64,000 nucleotides of DNA from Blastocatellia bacterium (GTDB lineage Bacteria > Acidobacteriota > Blastocatellia > UBA7656 > JADIYM01), in assembly GCA_021463145.1 (NCBI GenBank), contig JAJTWZ010000009.1, positions 34,628 to 98,627 of the forward strand, written 5' to 3'. Positions 1-8,826 of this stretch are shown piece after piece (the first letter of the stretch is position 1; each line of letters begins with the position of its first letter). The notes under the pieces are model-generated. The model was given only the letters and a program-made list of their open reading frames with translations. It had not been told where the DNA came from and ran no database searches. Position numbers and translations under genes: made by a program.

Positions 1-1800
1 CGCGGTGATCGTGTAGCCGAAACGCTCGACGTTCGCCTCCTGGGCGTCGGGCGGCGCAGTAGCGGCGGTTGCCTCGACCGGTGTGCCATCGGACAGCACC
101 AAGGCCCTTTCCTTGACGACCGTCTGTTTGCCGTCAAGCGAGGAGAACGCTCCCGTCCCGTAGGTTCCGAAGCGCTGCAGGAGCTGCTCGAGCTCGTCCG
201 ATGTCCGAACGACGCCGACAAGTCGGATACCGCCCTTCGCGTCGACCGCGCACTCGTCGAGCCGTGCCGCTGAGCCGGAGTAGATACCCATCAGGCTCCG
301 CCAGAGCGCGAGATGCAGCTTCTGCCGTCGTTCGGCATCGGCGCACACCCGGTTGTTCTCCTCCACTTCGGCGACCTGGGCCTCCTCACGCCTGCGGGCC
401 TCCGTGTGCAGCTTGAGCGCCTCGGCCCGTGCCCTCTCGCTTTCGAGCTCGGCCGTCGCCTCGCGCGTTCGCGATCCGACTACCCACGTACCCGCGGCGG
501 CGACGGGCACGAACGCGAGCGCGAAGGCGAGCGCCGCTGGAGCAAGCCAGTTCGGCGCACCGCGGCGCCCTGTCGGGGCAGACGCCGAAACGTCGGGTTC
601 GCCGTACACACCAACCCAGGGCAGGGGAGCGTCGGGCTCGAAGACGAGCGGCTCCGGCCGGCGGTCGATCGCCGCAAGCGCGAGCGCGTCGCCGTACTCG
701 CCTTCGTGCGACGCGATCTCGCGCGCAAGCGTCGGGTCATCGAACGTGAACGTGATGCGCGCCGCCTCGAGCTCCGAGACCCGAGCCTGCGACGCGAACA
801 GATCCGCAAGATACTCGACTGCGGAAAACCGTTCGACGCCGGCACCCGTCACGTACACACGCGAGATGTCGGTGGCGAACGCAGGTTCACCGGCAATCGC
901 TTCCGAATAGAGGATCGACGTCCGCTCGACCGCCTGGCGAAGTGCCGCCCGCCATGCCCTCACGTCAACCTCGGCGCGAGCCTCCCGCGACGACCCGCCC
1001 GACTCGACGGAGCGCGGATCGAAGCTGCCTCCCGCCTCGAACCCGTCCGGCAGTGCATCCGAGTACGTGCGCTCTCTTCCAACTTCTTCGGCGTCGATCG
1101 CGTCGGTCTCCGGTGCCCGCTCCGCCTCGCGAGCCGGAGGCCTCGTCGACCCAACAAGTTCGGATACCGTGAACTGGGTCTGGACCACGGTCGCGGCGCC
1201 CTCGAGCACGGCGCAGGCGAAGTACGAAACGTTGGCGAGCACGACGAGAATCGGCGACGCGTCCGCGAGCTCGCCTGCGTAAAGCGAGCGAAACAGGGAG
1301 TCGACCGAGAACGCCGCCGAGGTGACCCGGACCGTCTCGACGTCGAACCGCGCCCGAAGCGAACGGATCTCGGCGGTCGGCGCCGTCGCGACCGTGTAGG
1401 CGTCCGAGCCGGGGCTTTCGGGAACGATGGCGGCCGTAAGGCCCAGCCCGTCGAGCACATCCTCGCTCGGCCAGGACGTAGCGGCAAGCGCCGCGGCTCG
1501 CCGCTGGGGCTCCGATGCGCCGACGAGCGACTCGTCGACGTCGACGACGACTGTGGTCACCGGCTCCCGCGTCGGCGCCGTCACGGCCTGAAGCGCCACG
1601 CCGTCTGCCTCGTAGCGGCCCACGAGGCTTCGAATCAGGTAGTCGACGTCACTCGACTTCCAGCGCTCGGCGGCCAGAAGCGCGCCGCGGGAAGGGCTGT
1701 CGGGACCGGCCATGACGAGTACGCGGGCGTCGTCGCCGTCCATTGTTACGTTGAGTGTATGCGGCGGCTTGTCAGCCGACCTGCGCCGAATGAGGGCCAT
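1..1800 (-). CDS. PilM-PilN fusion protein, type IV pilus inner-membrane platform (3' end cut by the window)
   Basis: A single frame is open from an ATG at 1800 to the window edge (600 codons, no stop), with GGAGG about 9 bases upstream. Roughly the first 400 residues look like a PilM/GspL-type actin-like domain. A hydrophobic segment follows at about 415-440, then a charged coiled coil, then a C-terminal part like the PilN periplasmic domain. In other bacteria PilM and PilN are separate proteins that link the cytoplasmic pilus motor to the secretin; here they appear fused. The gene has its own sigma-54-like promoter. PilO, PilP, PilQ and the motor ATPases probably lie beyond the left edge. 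The family call rests on remembered architecture, not a search, so it is good but not certain. Confidence 0.68.
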   Translation of the reverse strand, partial: MALIRRRSADKPPHTLNVTMDGDDARVLVMAGPDSPSRGALLAAERWKSSDVDYLIRSLVGRYEADGVALQAVTAPTREPVTTVVVDVDESLVGASEPQRRAAALAATSWPSEDVLDGLGLTAAIVPESPGSDAYTVATAPTAEIRSLRARFDVETVRVTSAAFSVDSLFRSLYAGELADASPILVVLANVSYFACAVLEGAATVVQTQFTVSELVGSTRPPAREAERAPETDAIDAEEVGRERTYSDALPDGFEAGGSFDPRSVESGGSSREARAEVDVRAWRAALRQAVERTSILYSEAIAGEPAFATDISRVYVTGAGVERFSAVEYLADLFASQARVSELEAARITFTFDDPTLAREIASHEGEYGDALALAAIDRRPEPLVFEPDAPLPWVGVYGEPDVSASAPTGRRGAPNWLAPAALAFALAFVPVAAAGTWVVGSRTREATAELESERARAEALKLHTEARRREEAQVAEVEENNRVCADAERRQKLHLALWRSLMGIYSGSAARLDECAVDAKGGIRLVGVVRTSDELEQLLQRFGTYGTGAFSSLDGKQTVVKERALVLSDGTPVEATAATAPPDAQEANVERFGYTITA

Positions 1801-1837
1801 GTTGATTACCTCCAGGGGTTGGACACACCTACGGCCC

Positions 1838-1853
1838 TGCAAGGGGCGTTCCA
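1838..1853 (-). promoter_or_regulatory. Sigma-54-like promoter for the pilMN operon
   Basis: Read on the minus strand the 16-mer is TGGAACGCCCCTTGCA. It has the -24 GG and -12 GC at the required ten-base gap and differs from TGGCACG-N4-TTGCA at one position. The pilMN start is 38 bases downstream. A copy of the C8 repeat lies about 150 bp upstream. Confidence 0.7.
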
Positions 1854-1974
1854 CGAGGGACGACTGCTGTGAGGCGATCCGTACTGCGACTCCGAGTGAG
1901 GAAAAAGGTGCTGCTGGCGCACGGATGGTACCACACGGGACGCGGAACTTCGAACTCGGAGACGGCTTACCTTC

Positions 1975-2011
1975 GCGCCGAAATTGCGCCCCCCCCTCGC
2001 GCTTTCGGCGC
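1975..2011 (+). repeat. C8-core dispersed repeat, copy 1 (candidate sigma-54 enhancer site)
   Basis: The copy has arms GCGCCGAAA (1975-1983) and TTTCGGCGC (2003-2011), perfectly complementary, around a 19-base centre with a run of eight C and flanking GCG/CGCGC. It lies in the 515-base gene-free stretch between divergent genes, about midway between the sigma-54-like promoters at 1838-1853 and 2144-2159. Four more copies occur at 19803, 21315, 39858 and 60657 (inverted). Being upstream of both neighbouring genes, it cannot be a terminator for either. The rest of 1801-2315 shows only the two promoters. Confidence 0.85.
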
Positions 2012-2143
2012 CAAGTCGGCACTCGAGCCCATCTTCGAGCCGAGCGCCCCCCCGCTGCGGCTCTGCCCGGACATCGCCCTAAGTCCCGATGCACCTGACA
2101 TTTGTGACCGAACGTCGTGTCCCGGCATTGATCGATGTTGCTG

Positions 2144-2159
2144 CGGCACGCCCGTTGCC
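2144..2159 (+). promoter_or_regulatory. Sigma-54-like promoter for the exported-protein genes at 2316-3508
   Basis: The 16-mer CGGCACGCCCGTTGCC keeps GG-N10-GC and matches TGGCACG-N4-TTGC except at the first base. The 2316 start codon is about 157 bases downstream. Repeat copy 1 is centred about 158 bp upstream. Confidence 0.65.
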
Positions 2160-2315
2160 CTGAGACCAGACGACGCCCGGTAACCGGCGCGATGCGACAA
2201 CGGCTCGAAGAAGAACGGCCGAAGCAACTCGAGAAGAACCACGCCTCTCGACGCACTGCACCGGTTGCCGGCGAAGACCATTGCCAGTTCAGTCAACTCA
2301 CCCAGGAGACCACCA

Positions 2316-3236
2316 ATGTTCACACGACTTCGACCCGTCTGCAGTTTCGCTCTCACGGCGGCCGTCATCGCCGTTATCTGCGTCGGCGCCGCCCGCCGCC
2401 AGGACGCTTACTCCCACAACGACGCGCCCGGCTACGACGTCTTTCTCGACTCGGTCCGCGCCGGCGTACTCGCGCACGTTCCGGCGAGTCCCCGGGGTGG
2501 AAAGACCGGGATGTCCCGTGCCGCCGTTGCCGCGACGACCTCCTTCGTCGCCGCCCGATCCGGTATCGCAATCGCTGCGGACGCCGAGGCGCGGCTTCTC
2601 GCACTTCAATCCGAATACGAGCAGGGGGCGGCTCCGTACGTCACTGCCGGGGCGCTTGCCGACGCCATCTCGAACTGGTCCGTCGACGATGTTCTCGTGA
2701 CGGCCACGCCTGAGGAGATCGATCGGTCGATCGAATCGGCGAGGGGATTTGACGCTCCCGATCTGCCGGAGTTCTTCCGGGCGGGCCGCGACCGCGTCCA
2801 GGTGCCGCTTGGCGGAGGCTCGATCGTCGCGTCACCCGACGAGGTTCGCGCCGCGGTCACGTCAGCCCGCACGAGCGCCGACACGCGCTCTTATTCGCAG
2901 ACTCGCCTGCGTGCGGCTGTCGAGCGCCGGCTTTCGGAACGACTCACCTATCTCGGGCGCGCGGATGGGACCAGGTTCGCGCCCGACGACCTTTCTCCCG
3001 TCGAGACGGTCGCGCTCGTTTATTCGCTTGCGGCAAACGATCCGATGGACGGATCACTGGTCGATCTGCGCGGCCAGATGGCGGAGGCCTGCAAGGGACG
3101 CACCCGAGTCGTCGGCGCCCCATACCCGAGGCCGGACGGCCATCTGCCTTACGGTCCGAACGGCTATCTGGCCTCCACGCCCAGCCCGGTCTTCATGTCC
3201 CGCGTCGCGGGACTGCTCGACCGGCTCTACCGCTAA
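2316..3236 (+). CDS. Hypothetical exported or membrane-anchored protein
   Basis: I do not recognise this 306-residue protein. The chosen ATG has CAGGAG ten bases upstream and begins MFTRLRPV followed by a hydrophobic stretch (about residues 8-26) that reads as a signal peptide or anchor; an in-frame ATG 51 bases earlier lacks these features. The mature part is soluble-looking, rich in Ala, Arg and Asp, with no obvious catalytic motif, and ends in a Pro/Gly/Tyr-rich segment. It is first in a two-gene unit with the 86-residue gene 11 bases downstream, behind a sigma-54-like promoter. That placement suggests a role at the cell envelope in the pilus/conjugation programme (inference). Confidence 0.72.
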   Translation: MFTRLRPVCSFALTAAVIAVICVGAARRQDAYSHNDAPGYDVFLDSVRAGVLAHVPASPRGGKTGMSRAAVAATTSFVAARSGIAIAADAEARLLALQSEYEQGAAPYVTAGALADAISNWSVDDVLVTATPEEIDRSIESARGFDAPDLPEFFRAGRDRVQVPLGGGSIVASPDEVRAAVTSARTSADTRSYSQTRLRAAVERRLSERLTYLGRADGTRFAPDDLSPVETVALVYSLAANDPMDGSLVDLRGQMAEACKGRTRVVGAPYPRPDGHLPYGPNGYLASTPSPVFMSRVAGLLDRLYR

Positions 3237-3247
3237 GGAGGCACGCC

Positions 3248-3508
3248 GTGAAGTCAACCAAATCACTTCAGATCTTCAAGCCCCTGCTCGCCATCGTACT
3301 CGCCGTTCCGCTGATGGCAATGAACTGCGACCAACCATCGTGCTCTGCGTGCGGCTTTCGTCCGAACGAGCAGGTGATTGTCTACACCGACAACTCCACG
3401 GGATTCACCGGAGTCGCCGACGCGAACGGCTGCGTCGACGCTCCTTGCGGAGCGAGCGTCCAGAGCGTCAGTCGCTCGTTCACCGTGCAGTCGGGACCGC
3501 AAACCTAA
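3248..3508 (+). CDS. Small cysteine-containing exported protein
   Basis: This 86-residue protein begins at GTG, with AAGGAG overlapping the stop of the previous gene, so the two are probably translationally coupled. Residues about 10-26 form a hydrophobic signal sequence followed by NCDQPSCSACGF. The first Cys sits where a lipoprotein Cys might be, but the preceding M-N does not fit a lipobox. Five Cys in the mature part suggest disulphides. The middle of the sequence, with alternating Val and Thr, looks beta-rich. Family unknown. It would be co-expressed with the 2316 protein. Confidence 0.6.
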   Translation: MKSTKSLQIFKPLLAIVLAVPLMAMNCDQPSCSACGFRPNEQVIVYTDNSTGFTGVADANGCVDAPCGASVQSVSRSFTVQSGPQT

Positions 3509-3943
3509 TTACGACGCCAGCCCGATCCAGACGGCGCGCCGTGACGAGACGCAATCGTTACGGCGCGCTTTGCATCATCATCCCGATACCGCTTCGAACA
3601 CCACTTGCCACGACGACAGGATCTCTTCACGAAGCAGATTGTTGTCGGCTCCGATCACCGCGTCGAGCGCGAAGGCCTTTGCAGAGTTCTGTCGCGGACA
3701 TGACATCGAGAACGGTGCGCTGTTCGGTTCCGTGCAGAGGGATGACTTCGACCCTGCGAGCTGTAAGGCGACGGATTCCCGGGTGGGACGCTTCTTTTCG
3801 GCAGCCACAGGCTGTGGCAACCTTGGCCCAGGGGATCTCGCCAGGTCGATCATCAGCTACCACGAGACGCGATCTGGCGAGCTTCACCCACAGTACATCC
3901 GTTCGGGTGATCGTGTCCCAACCACGGGCCAGTCAGCCTCTAC
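3509..3943. other. Stretch without a confident gene; possible decayed coding sequence
   Basis: Several short frames overlap here and none is convincing. The best is on the minus strand, GTG at 3887 to 3627 (86 residues, with VVADDRPGEIPWAKVATACG). It has no good ribosome-binding site and is interrupted upstream by TGA. A second minus frame at 3578-3853 looks protein-like near its end, as expected of a gene broken by frameshift. No hairpin, promoter or RNA gene is apparent. Confidence 0.3.
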
Positions 3944-4963
3944 CTACGACGCCGTGATTCCGGTGACCAACCTGGCGTCGGAGCCGACGAGTCGCAATAG
4001 CCTGTTCACGCATGCATCACGTCGACCGATGAAGTACTTATCATCGTAGAGTTGCTGCTCAGCGAGTTCGGCATCAAAGAGGGATACGGCACGCCTGAGC
4101 CTTTCGCGAGCTCGTGGTATGTCGCCGCAGTCGAGCGCGACTTCGGATGCGTTCTCCCAGTAGAACGCTTCGATTCGGCGAGTATCGCCGGACATCTCTT
4201 CAATTGACTCGAGGGCAAGATCGAGATTTCGCTCGGCTTCGTAACGCCGCCCAACAACTGCCTCAAGCGAAGCCAGCCTCAGGCATACCGCGAAGCGCAC
4301 GGCAGGAAGATGATGTCTCTCGGCAAGCTCGCCCTTGTACAGTTCCCGGGCGACGTCGTACCGCGCAGCCATCCGGTATCGTTCAGCCGCATTCGTGCGC
4401 GACTGACTGCGCGAGAGGTCGAAGCTTGACCAACACGTACCAACGAGAGCCACCTGAAGCGACAATGAGAGGGCAGGTCCGACCAATAGAGACATCCGTG
4501 ACGTTCTTTCACGGCGCACGAAGAGCAATCCGGCCCAGGCGGCGAGTGACGCGAGACCAAGTACGAATACCGTAGCTATCGCCAGGCCGACGCCACGGTT
4601 GCTGCTCAGCCAACCCGCGCCGGCCATTGTGTGGCGGACGACGTACCAACATGCGAAGCCTGCAACTGCCCACCTGGGAAGCCACGTCGCCAGTGCCCAC
4701 CCAAGCGCGATGGCGAAGAAGCCGAACGCAAAGCCAAGGAGCGGCCCGGACCTGAATACTGCCTCCGCCGCGGGGTTGCCTTCACGGGTGGCAAGGTAGT
4801 AGCCACTCCAGTAAAGGTCTCCCTGCCCCCACCAGGTTACCAACGCGTCGAACAGGAAGGCGGTCACGAAGGTCAGCAGCGCCGCGAATCTGAACGGATC
4901 GGCCGGCCAGGTCGTGAAGCCTCGCCTACTTCGTGGCGCATCCGTTGCCTTGTCGCTGACCAT
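3944..4963 (-). CDS. Membrane protein with C-terminal TPR-like region
   Basis: This 339-residue protein starts at the ATG with AAGGAG about ten bases upstream; an ATG eight codons earlier is less supported. About the first 180 residues hold four to five hydrophobic segments. The rest is helical and soluble, with Ala/Leu/Arg/Glu-rich spacing resembling tetratricopeptide repeats (YDVARELYKGELAERH, RRYEAERNLDLALESIEEM). I do not recognise a family. It lies in a lower-GC block transcribed leftward and is not preceded by the sigma-54-like motif, so it is more likely cargo than backbone. Confidence 0.65.
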   Translation of the reverse strand: MVSDKATDAPRSRRGFTTWPADPFRFAALLTFVTAFLFDALVTWWGQGDLYWSGYYLATREGNPAAEAVFRSGPLLGFAFGFFAIALGWALATWLPRWAVAGFACWYVVRHTMAGAGWLSSNRGVGLAIATVFVLGLASLAAWAGLLFVRRERTSRMSLLVGPALSLSLQVALVGTCWSSFDLSRSQSRTNAAERYRMAARYDVARELYKGELAERHHLPAVRFAVCLRLASLEAVVGRRYEAERNLDLALESIEEMSGDTRRIEAFYWENASEVALDCGDIPRARERLRRAVSLFDAELAEQQLYDDKYFIGRRDACVNRLLRLVGSDARLVTGITAS

Positions 4964-5012
4964 GACCGCACGACTCCTTGATCTCAATGCCGCTCGACAG
5001 TTTCGGTATACC

Positions 5013-5207
5013 CTATGAATCGGTCGGTGTTCGTTTGAGCCGATTGCGGACTTCCTCCGCGGCCTCCTGCAGCATCTCGAGTGTCACGCGGGTTGGAGTG
5101 GGAAGTTCCCGCTTTCCGACTGCCTTGAGCGCCACGGCCAGCTGCGACACCTCGGCTAGCGCCCTCATTCGGCGACCTACTGCATCGGGGTGCATGTCGA
5201 CATTCAC
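5013..5207 (-). CDS. Small helical partner of the nucleotidyltransferase
   Basis: The start codon overlaps the stop of the upstream nucleotidyltransferase by four bases, so translation is probably coupled. The 64-residue product is mostly helical and charged (MRALAEVSQLAVALKAVGKR). Small genes in this position often form a toxin-antitoxin-like pair with a DUF6036/AbiEii-type nucleotidyltransferase. Which one would be the toxin is not clear. The partner is frame-disrupted here, so the pair may not work. Confidence 0.5.
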   Translation of the reverse strand: MNVDMHPDAVGRRMRALAEVSQLAVALKAVGKRELPTPTRVTLEMLQEAAEEVRNRLKRTPTDS

Positions 5208-5740
5208 AGTGAGTACCCCCGATCTACCGGCCGAAGCACTCGGTCCGCGTTAGCTTCGTCATCCTCGCCGGCATTGTCGAGTACGGGTGAAGCCCCTCTC
5301 GCAAGCGCTCGCAGGTCCTCAAGGTCATGCGGCCTTCCACTGATCCGCTTGAGCGCAGCAAGCCCTTCGAGTGAGACAACTGGTACGCGGCCAAACGCCG
5401 GTTCGACCACGCCACGACCATCCCACACCGACTCGGCGTCACAACGAGAAAGTCGAGCACCAGCACACCATCGTTCCAGTCCGGCTGTGGCCGGACCACT
5501 CGCCTTATGACGATGGTTCCATCGTGAAGGGTCATCGACGGATTCTGAATCACAAACCCAAGCGGCCTCGCCATGTCGCAGGTCCTCATCCGATTGCTCG
5601 GCCCGCGCGAGCAAGTCAATGTCGACCGTCGCACGAACGACACCGTGGACGGCGAGCGCCCAACCTCCGACGACTGCAACGTCGATCCCCGACGCATCGA
5701 GTTGATCGAGAATTCGCCTGAACTCAACAGCAAAATCCAT
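5204..5740 (-). pseudogene. Nucleotidyltransferase of AbiEii/DUF6036 type, with two compensating frameshifts
   Basis: The open frame starts convincingly (IDVAVVGGWALAVHGVVRATVDIDLL: the GG and DxD region of a minimal nucleotidyltransferase fold) and ends convincingly (PVVSLEGLAALKRISGRPHDLEDLRAL). The middle, about residues 55-105, is nonsense in that frame. The expected middle (RPLGFVIQNPS through LVLDFLVVTP) is read in another frame between about 5585 and 5430. Two indels of opposite sign, near 5580 and 5430, would restore a normal protein. Either the gene is damaged or the assembly has two errors here. Intact relatives act as toxins that add nucleotides to tRNA or other targets. Confidence 0.6.
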
Positions 5741-5778
5741 AGCGGATCACGTACCAACGACTACGCACAGATGAAAGA

Positions 5779-6489
5779 CTACCAACTCATACCCTTCTCG
5801 GTTGGCCCCAATTCACCGGTCATCTCAACAACCTGAAACCGCAGAGCGTCGGTTTCAAGCAGGACCCACACGTTATTGCCTCGATGATCGCTGACAAGGA
5901 AGGCGGCCGCACTGACTGGCCTTCGTGAGCCCACGAAGTTCACTGTACTGCCTGGCCGCAGCCGCTCATGACCGGTTGGACCCGCAATCACGTTTGCTTC
6001 TTCACCGACGACATAGGCGGTCAAGTACCTGTCGGGAATCGTGTAGGGGAGCTGGCGATTGTGCTCGTCAAACTGATTCACTATCTCTGCTCGAACATCC
6101 TCGATGGAGTACGGCGTGATGCGGTAGAGGCCCCATATGTAAGCCCCAATCAGAACCACTATCGTAACGAAGAAAAGTAGGCCGCTGAAGCCCAGCTTCA
6201 ACTCAATCCACTCCCATACCAGCCCTACGGTCGAGGGCTTCGCTGGCGTCACCAAGTGGGACCGGGCCGAGGTCGTACCCCATTCGACGAATCGGTCCGC
6301 ATCCGATTCCCAGTCATTGGCCGTAGGCGTGCAGGACCGCGGAGATCGAGGCAGGTGATTGAACATTGTCAGTCGAAGCCGTTTGCCACAGGACGGGCAG
6401 CGCACAGTAGCACCGTGAAGCGCCTCGACTTCGAACGACCCGCATTCCACACATACAACTGTCTTCAGACCAATGCTCACAACGGTCAC
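5779..6489 (-). CDS. Zinc-ribbon protein with one membrane helix
   Basis: This 236-residue protein begins at GTG directly after the stop of the upstream gene. The N-terminus has paired cysteines (CVECGS at about 13-16 and CPSCGK at about 31-34) typical of a zinc ribbon. A linker follows, then one strong membrane helix (GLLFFVTIVVLIGAYIWGLY, about 105-125), then a beta-rich extracytoplasmic domain of about 110 residues. It is probably co-transcribed with the secreted protein upstream and may help its export or sensing (inference). Family not recognised. Confidence 0.65.
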   Translation of the reverse strand: MTVVSIGLKTVVCVECGSFEVEALHGATVRCPSCGKRLRLTMFNHLPRSPRSCTPTANDWESDADRFVEWGTTSARSHLVTPAKPSTVGLVWEWIELKLGFSGLLFFVTIVVLIGAYIWGLYRITPYSIEDVRAEIVNQFDEHNRQLPYTIPDRYLTAYVVGEEANVIAGPTGHERLRPGSTVNFVGSRRPVSAAAFLVSDHRGNNVWVLLETDALRFQVVEMTGELGPTEKGMSW

Positions 6490-8652
6490 TCAGAAGGATG
6501 AATAAGGGCTCGCACTGCCATCCGGATTGAACACCACGAGCTCGTGGCCGCTTCCAGCAAGTACCGCCGAGACCGACCGTCCCGACGGTACCGATCGCGA
6601 AGCTTTCTTCACCACCCACTTCTTGCCGTTCGCGCTTCTTGCCAGGTCGAAAGCCTCGATGCCATCGACGACGAGCCGCGCGCCAGGCTGGATGTTCGAG
6701 CCCGCTGCCTTGAGTGACAGCTTCCCGCTGGCGAGCTTCGGAGCGATGATCGCCGGCTGCGGCGTCGCAGCGTCGAGCCGTTCCGGATACCCGAGCCAGC
6801 GGTGCATCCGATGCCCGATCGGCGGCAGGGAAGTGAATAACTGCGAGAGCACCCGCTCACCGGTTGTTCCGGCCGGAGTGCCGCCCCAGGAGTGATCCGG
6901 GAGGTTGACGGTACCAGTCACCGGATGAAGCCCGAGTCCCGAGAAACCGACGACGAACGGCTCGTCGGTCTCGTCGATCGCGCCGTAGTCGGTCCGGTAC
7001 GTGCCGTCAGAGTAGAGCACAAGTCGGATGTTGAACGAACGGTTCGGCTCCCACTCGGGGTCTCGCAGGTATCTCCACTCGACGACGTAAGCGAGTACGC
7101 GCGCATTGCCTGGCGCAAACGACTTCGTCACCGGGGCGTAGCCGGCGAAGACCTGGACCTCTGAGGTGTCCCATCGGTCGGACCAGGCCGGCGCGATGAC
7201 ACCGCGAATTCCGGCGAGACGCTCGACTGATGCAGCTCCTCCGACAGGGCCGATGAATGAGACGAGCCCACGATCAGAGACCCAAAGGCGGTCGCGGGCG
7301 ACGCCTCCGAATCGGAACGTGAACGCTTCGCCTTCTTCGAACTCTCCTGAGTCGCGGAACCGGATCGACGCACCGCCCGACGTGAGTGGGATTCGGGGAA
7401 GAGACGCCAGCGAGATGCCAACCAGTCGCGGGTTCGGCAACGACTGCTCGTAGAGTATGGGTTGAACCTCGAGCGGCGCACCAAAGCTGTTTGCAACGAT
7501 ATCGTTGAAGTCAGGATCTCTCCAGACTGCAGCGGCGTCGGTATCGGAAGCCAAGCGATAGTCTTGTGCCGAACCAACGCGGTCGCCATCCGCGCCGACG
7601 AAGAACTCCGAAGCGTTCCAAGGAATGAAGCCTCCACTGGGAAACACGTCCGCCGGACCGATAGTTTGGGGCAGTGGCGAGCCGCTTGAGTCGACGGAAT
7701 ACCTACCCGTTCGAAATCCACCGAAAAAGTGGCGCTGGGTTCCAGTATCGTTGGCGAGCCACCCCTCACTTCGGCCGTCAGTCAAAGACTTCGCGATGGC
7801 AGAGGATCCTACAAATGAGTTCGGTGTGTTTATGGACTCAGCGTTGTTTCTCGGTCGTGCCGCGAGATGAATGAACTCGCGAGTCTCAGATGGAGCGTTT
7901 GGTGCGGCAATTCGCCTCACAACCGCGGAACCATCGTCAAGCACTACGCACCCTTCGATGCCGTCGAATGAGACGGAGTCGCGAAAACCGTCCGCAAGTG
8001 AATCTGCGTCCGCATCATCCGCAACTGCATCATCCACGAAAACGCAGTATGAGGACTCGAAGCCACGATCAGGGTTTGAAACGCTCATTACTCTGGATGC
8101 GACAACGAGAATCGCATCGGACCCGTCGCGGAGCTTCACGACACTAGAAACACCCGTCCAGCCAAGATCTGTAACCCCGAGATACGCCCGATCAGGAAGC
8201 CTGTTGCCGCCGACGCCTCCAGTTGCCGCCAACGCAACCGGAATTGAATGCGGTTGGCCAACGCGGGTCCATCCAGACTCTGTCCGACGATACACAGCAA
8301 TCGCAAACGCGCCGGTCGAAGGACGATAGAACATATAGACTGCGGTTGGATCGGCCGGGGAGACGTGAGCCGAGTAGATTTCTGCGATCTGCTCAGCGGA
8401 GGTATCGAGTGGCGACAGATCCGCGACATCGACCTGCGAGTCGCCATCTAAATCCAACATCCACCCCATTCGATATGGGCCGGGGAATAGCGGACCCTCG
8501 TCGATAAGCACGAATACCGAGGCACTTGTGGGTAGCGTAGTGCCGGTGAAGGCGCGGTACGTTCCGTATCCGCCAGCTCGAGCAGGGGCAGCCCATCCGA
8601 TTATCAGCGACATCGTCAAGAAGGCAGCGAGTCTCACGCGGATACTTCTCAC
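6490..8652 (-). CDS. Large secreted protein with nidogen-like domain and C-terminal TIG-like module
   Basis: I place the start at GTG 8652, which gives a signal peptide ending WAAPARAG; the open frame continues to a TTG at 8727. The mature protein of about 700 residues has a calcium-loop-like DLDGDSQVD near residue 70. About 430-600 resembles the nidogen-like beta domain found in secreted bacterial proteins (GEAFTFRFGGVARDRLWVSD, AYVVEWRYLRDP, NIRLVLYSDGTYRTDYG). The C-terminal 80 residues look like an IPT/TIG module. Adhesion or surface binding is the likely role. A sigma-70-type promoter precedes it, so it appears to be outside the sigma-54 set. Confidence 0.65.
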   Translation of the reverse strand: MRSIRVRLAAFLTMSLIIGWAAPARAGGYGTYRAFTGTTLPTSASVFVLIDEGPLFPGPYRMGWMLDLDGDSQVDVADLSPLDTSAEQIAEIYSAHVSPADPTAVYMFYRPSTGAFAIAVYRRTESGWTRVGQPHSIPVALAATGGVGGNRLPDRAYLGVTDLGWTGVSSVVKLRDGSDAILVVASRVMSVSNPDRGFESSYCVFVDDAVADDADADSLADGFRDSVSFDGIEGCVVLDDGSAVVRRIAAPNAPSETREFIHLAARPRNNAESINTPNSFVGSSAIAKSLTDGRSEGWLANDTGTQRHFFGGFRTGRYSVDSSGSPLPQTIGPADVFPSGGFIPWNASEFFVGADGDRVGSAQDYRLASDTDAAAVWRDPDFNDIVANSFGAPLEVQPILYEQSLPNPRLVGISLASLPRIPLTSGGASIRFRDSGEFEEGEAFTFRFGGVARDRLWVSDRGLVSFIGPVGGAASVERLAGIRGVIAPAWSDRWDTSEVQVFAGYAPVTKSFAPGNARVLAYVVEWRYLRDPEWEPNRSFNIRLVLYSDGTYRTDYGAIDETDEPFVVGFSGLGLHPVTGTVNLPDHSWGGTPAGTTGERVLSQLFTSLPPIGHRMHRWLGYPERLDAATPQPAIIAPKLASGKLSLKAAGSNIQPGARLVVDGIEAFDLARSANGKKWVVKKASRSVPSGRSVSAVLAGSGHELVVFNPDGSASPYSSF

Positions 8653-8744
8653 CCCAAGGAAGATGTTTGGTGCTCTCCGTGATGCGATTTGACGGGATAC
8701 GGTTGCAGCCGATTTTTGCCTGACCAACTTCGCGAAGCTGCTGG

Positions 8745-8774
8745 AGTATCGGTATGCGAACGGCTTAGTGTCAA
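8745..8774 (-). promoter_or_regulatory. Sigma-70-type promoter for the 6490-8652 gene
   Basis: On the minus strand TTGACA (8774-8769) is followed after 18 bases by GATACT (8750-8745). The -35 is perfect and the -10 matches four of six. It points at the secreted-protein gene. Confidence 0.45.
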
Positions 8775-8790
8775 CGGCGCGTCCTCCGCT

Positions 8791-8818
8791 TTGTGAGGAT
8801 TGTGCCGTGACCTAATAT
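8791..8818 (+). promoter_or_regulatory. Possible promoter giving a leaderless ribbon-helix-helix mRNA
   Basis: TTGTGA (8791-8796), a 16-base spacer and TAATAT (8813-8818) would put the start of transcription within a few bases of the ATG at 8827. No Shine-Dalgarno sequence precedes that ATG, which fits a leaderless transcript. The element is weak on its own. Confidence 0.35.
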
Positions 8819-8826
8819 GACGCCCT

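Noticed and set aside
313..1872. Long plus-strand open frame of 519 codons
   Set aside because: It is the reverse-strand shadow of the pilMN gene, whose minus-strand frame is open for 600 codons with a good ribosome-binding site and recognisable domains. The plus frame is Arg-rich nonsense.
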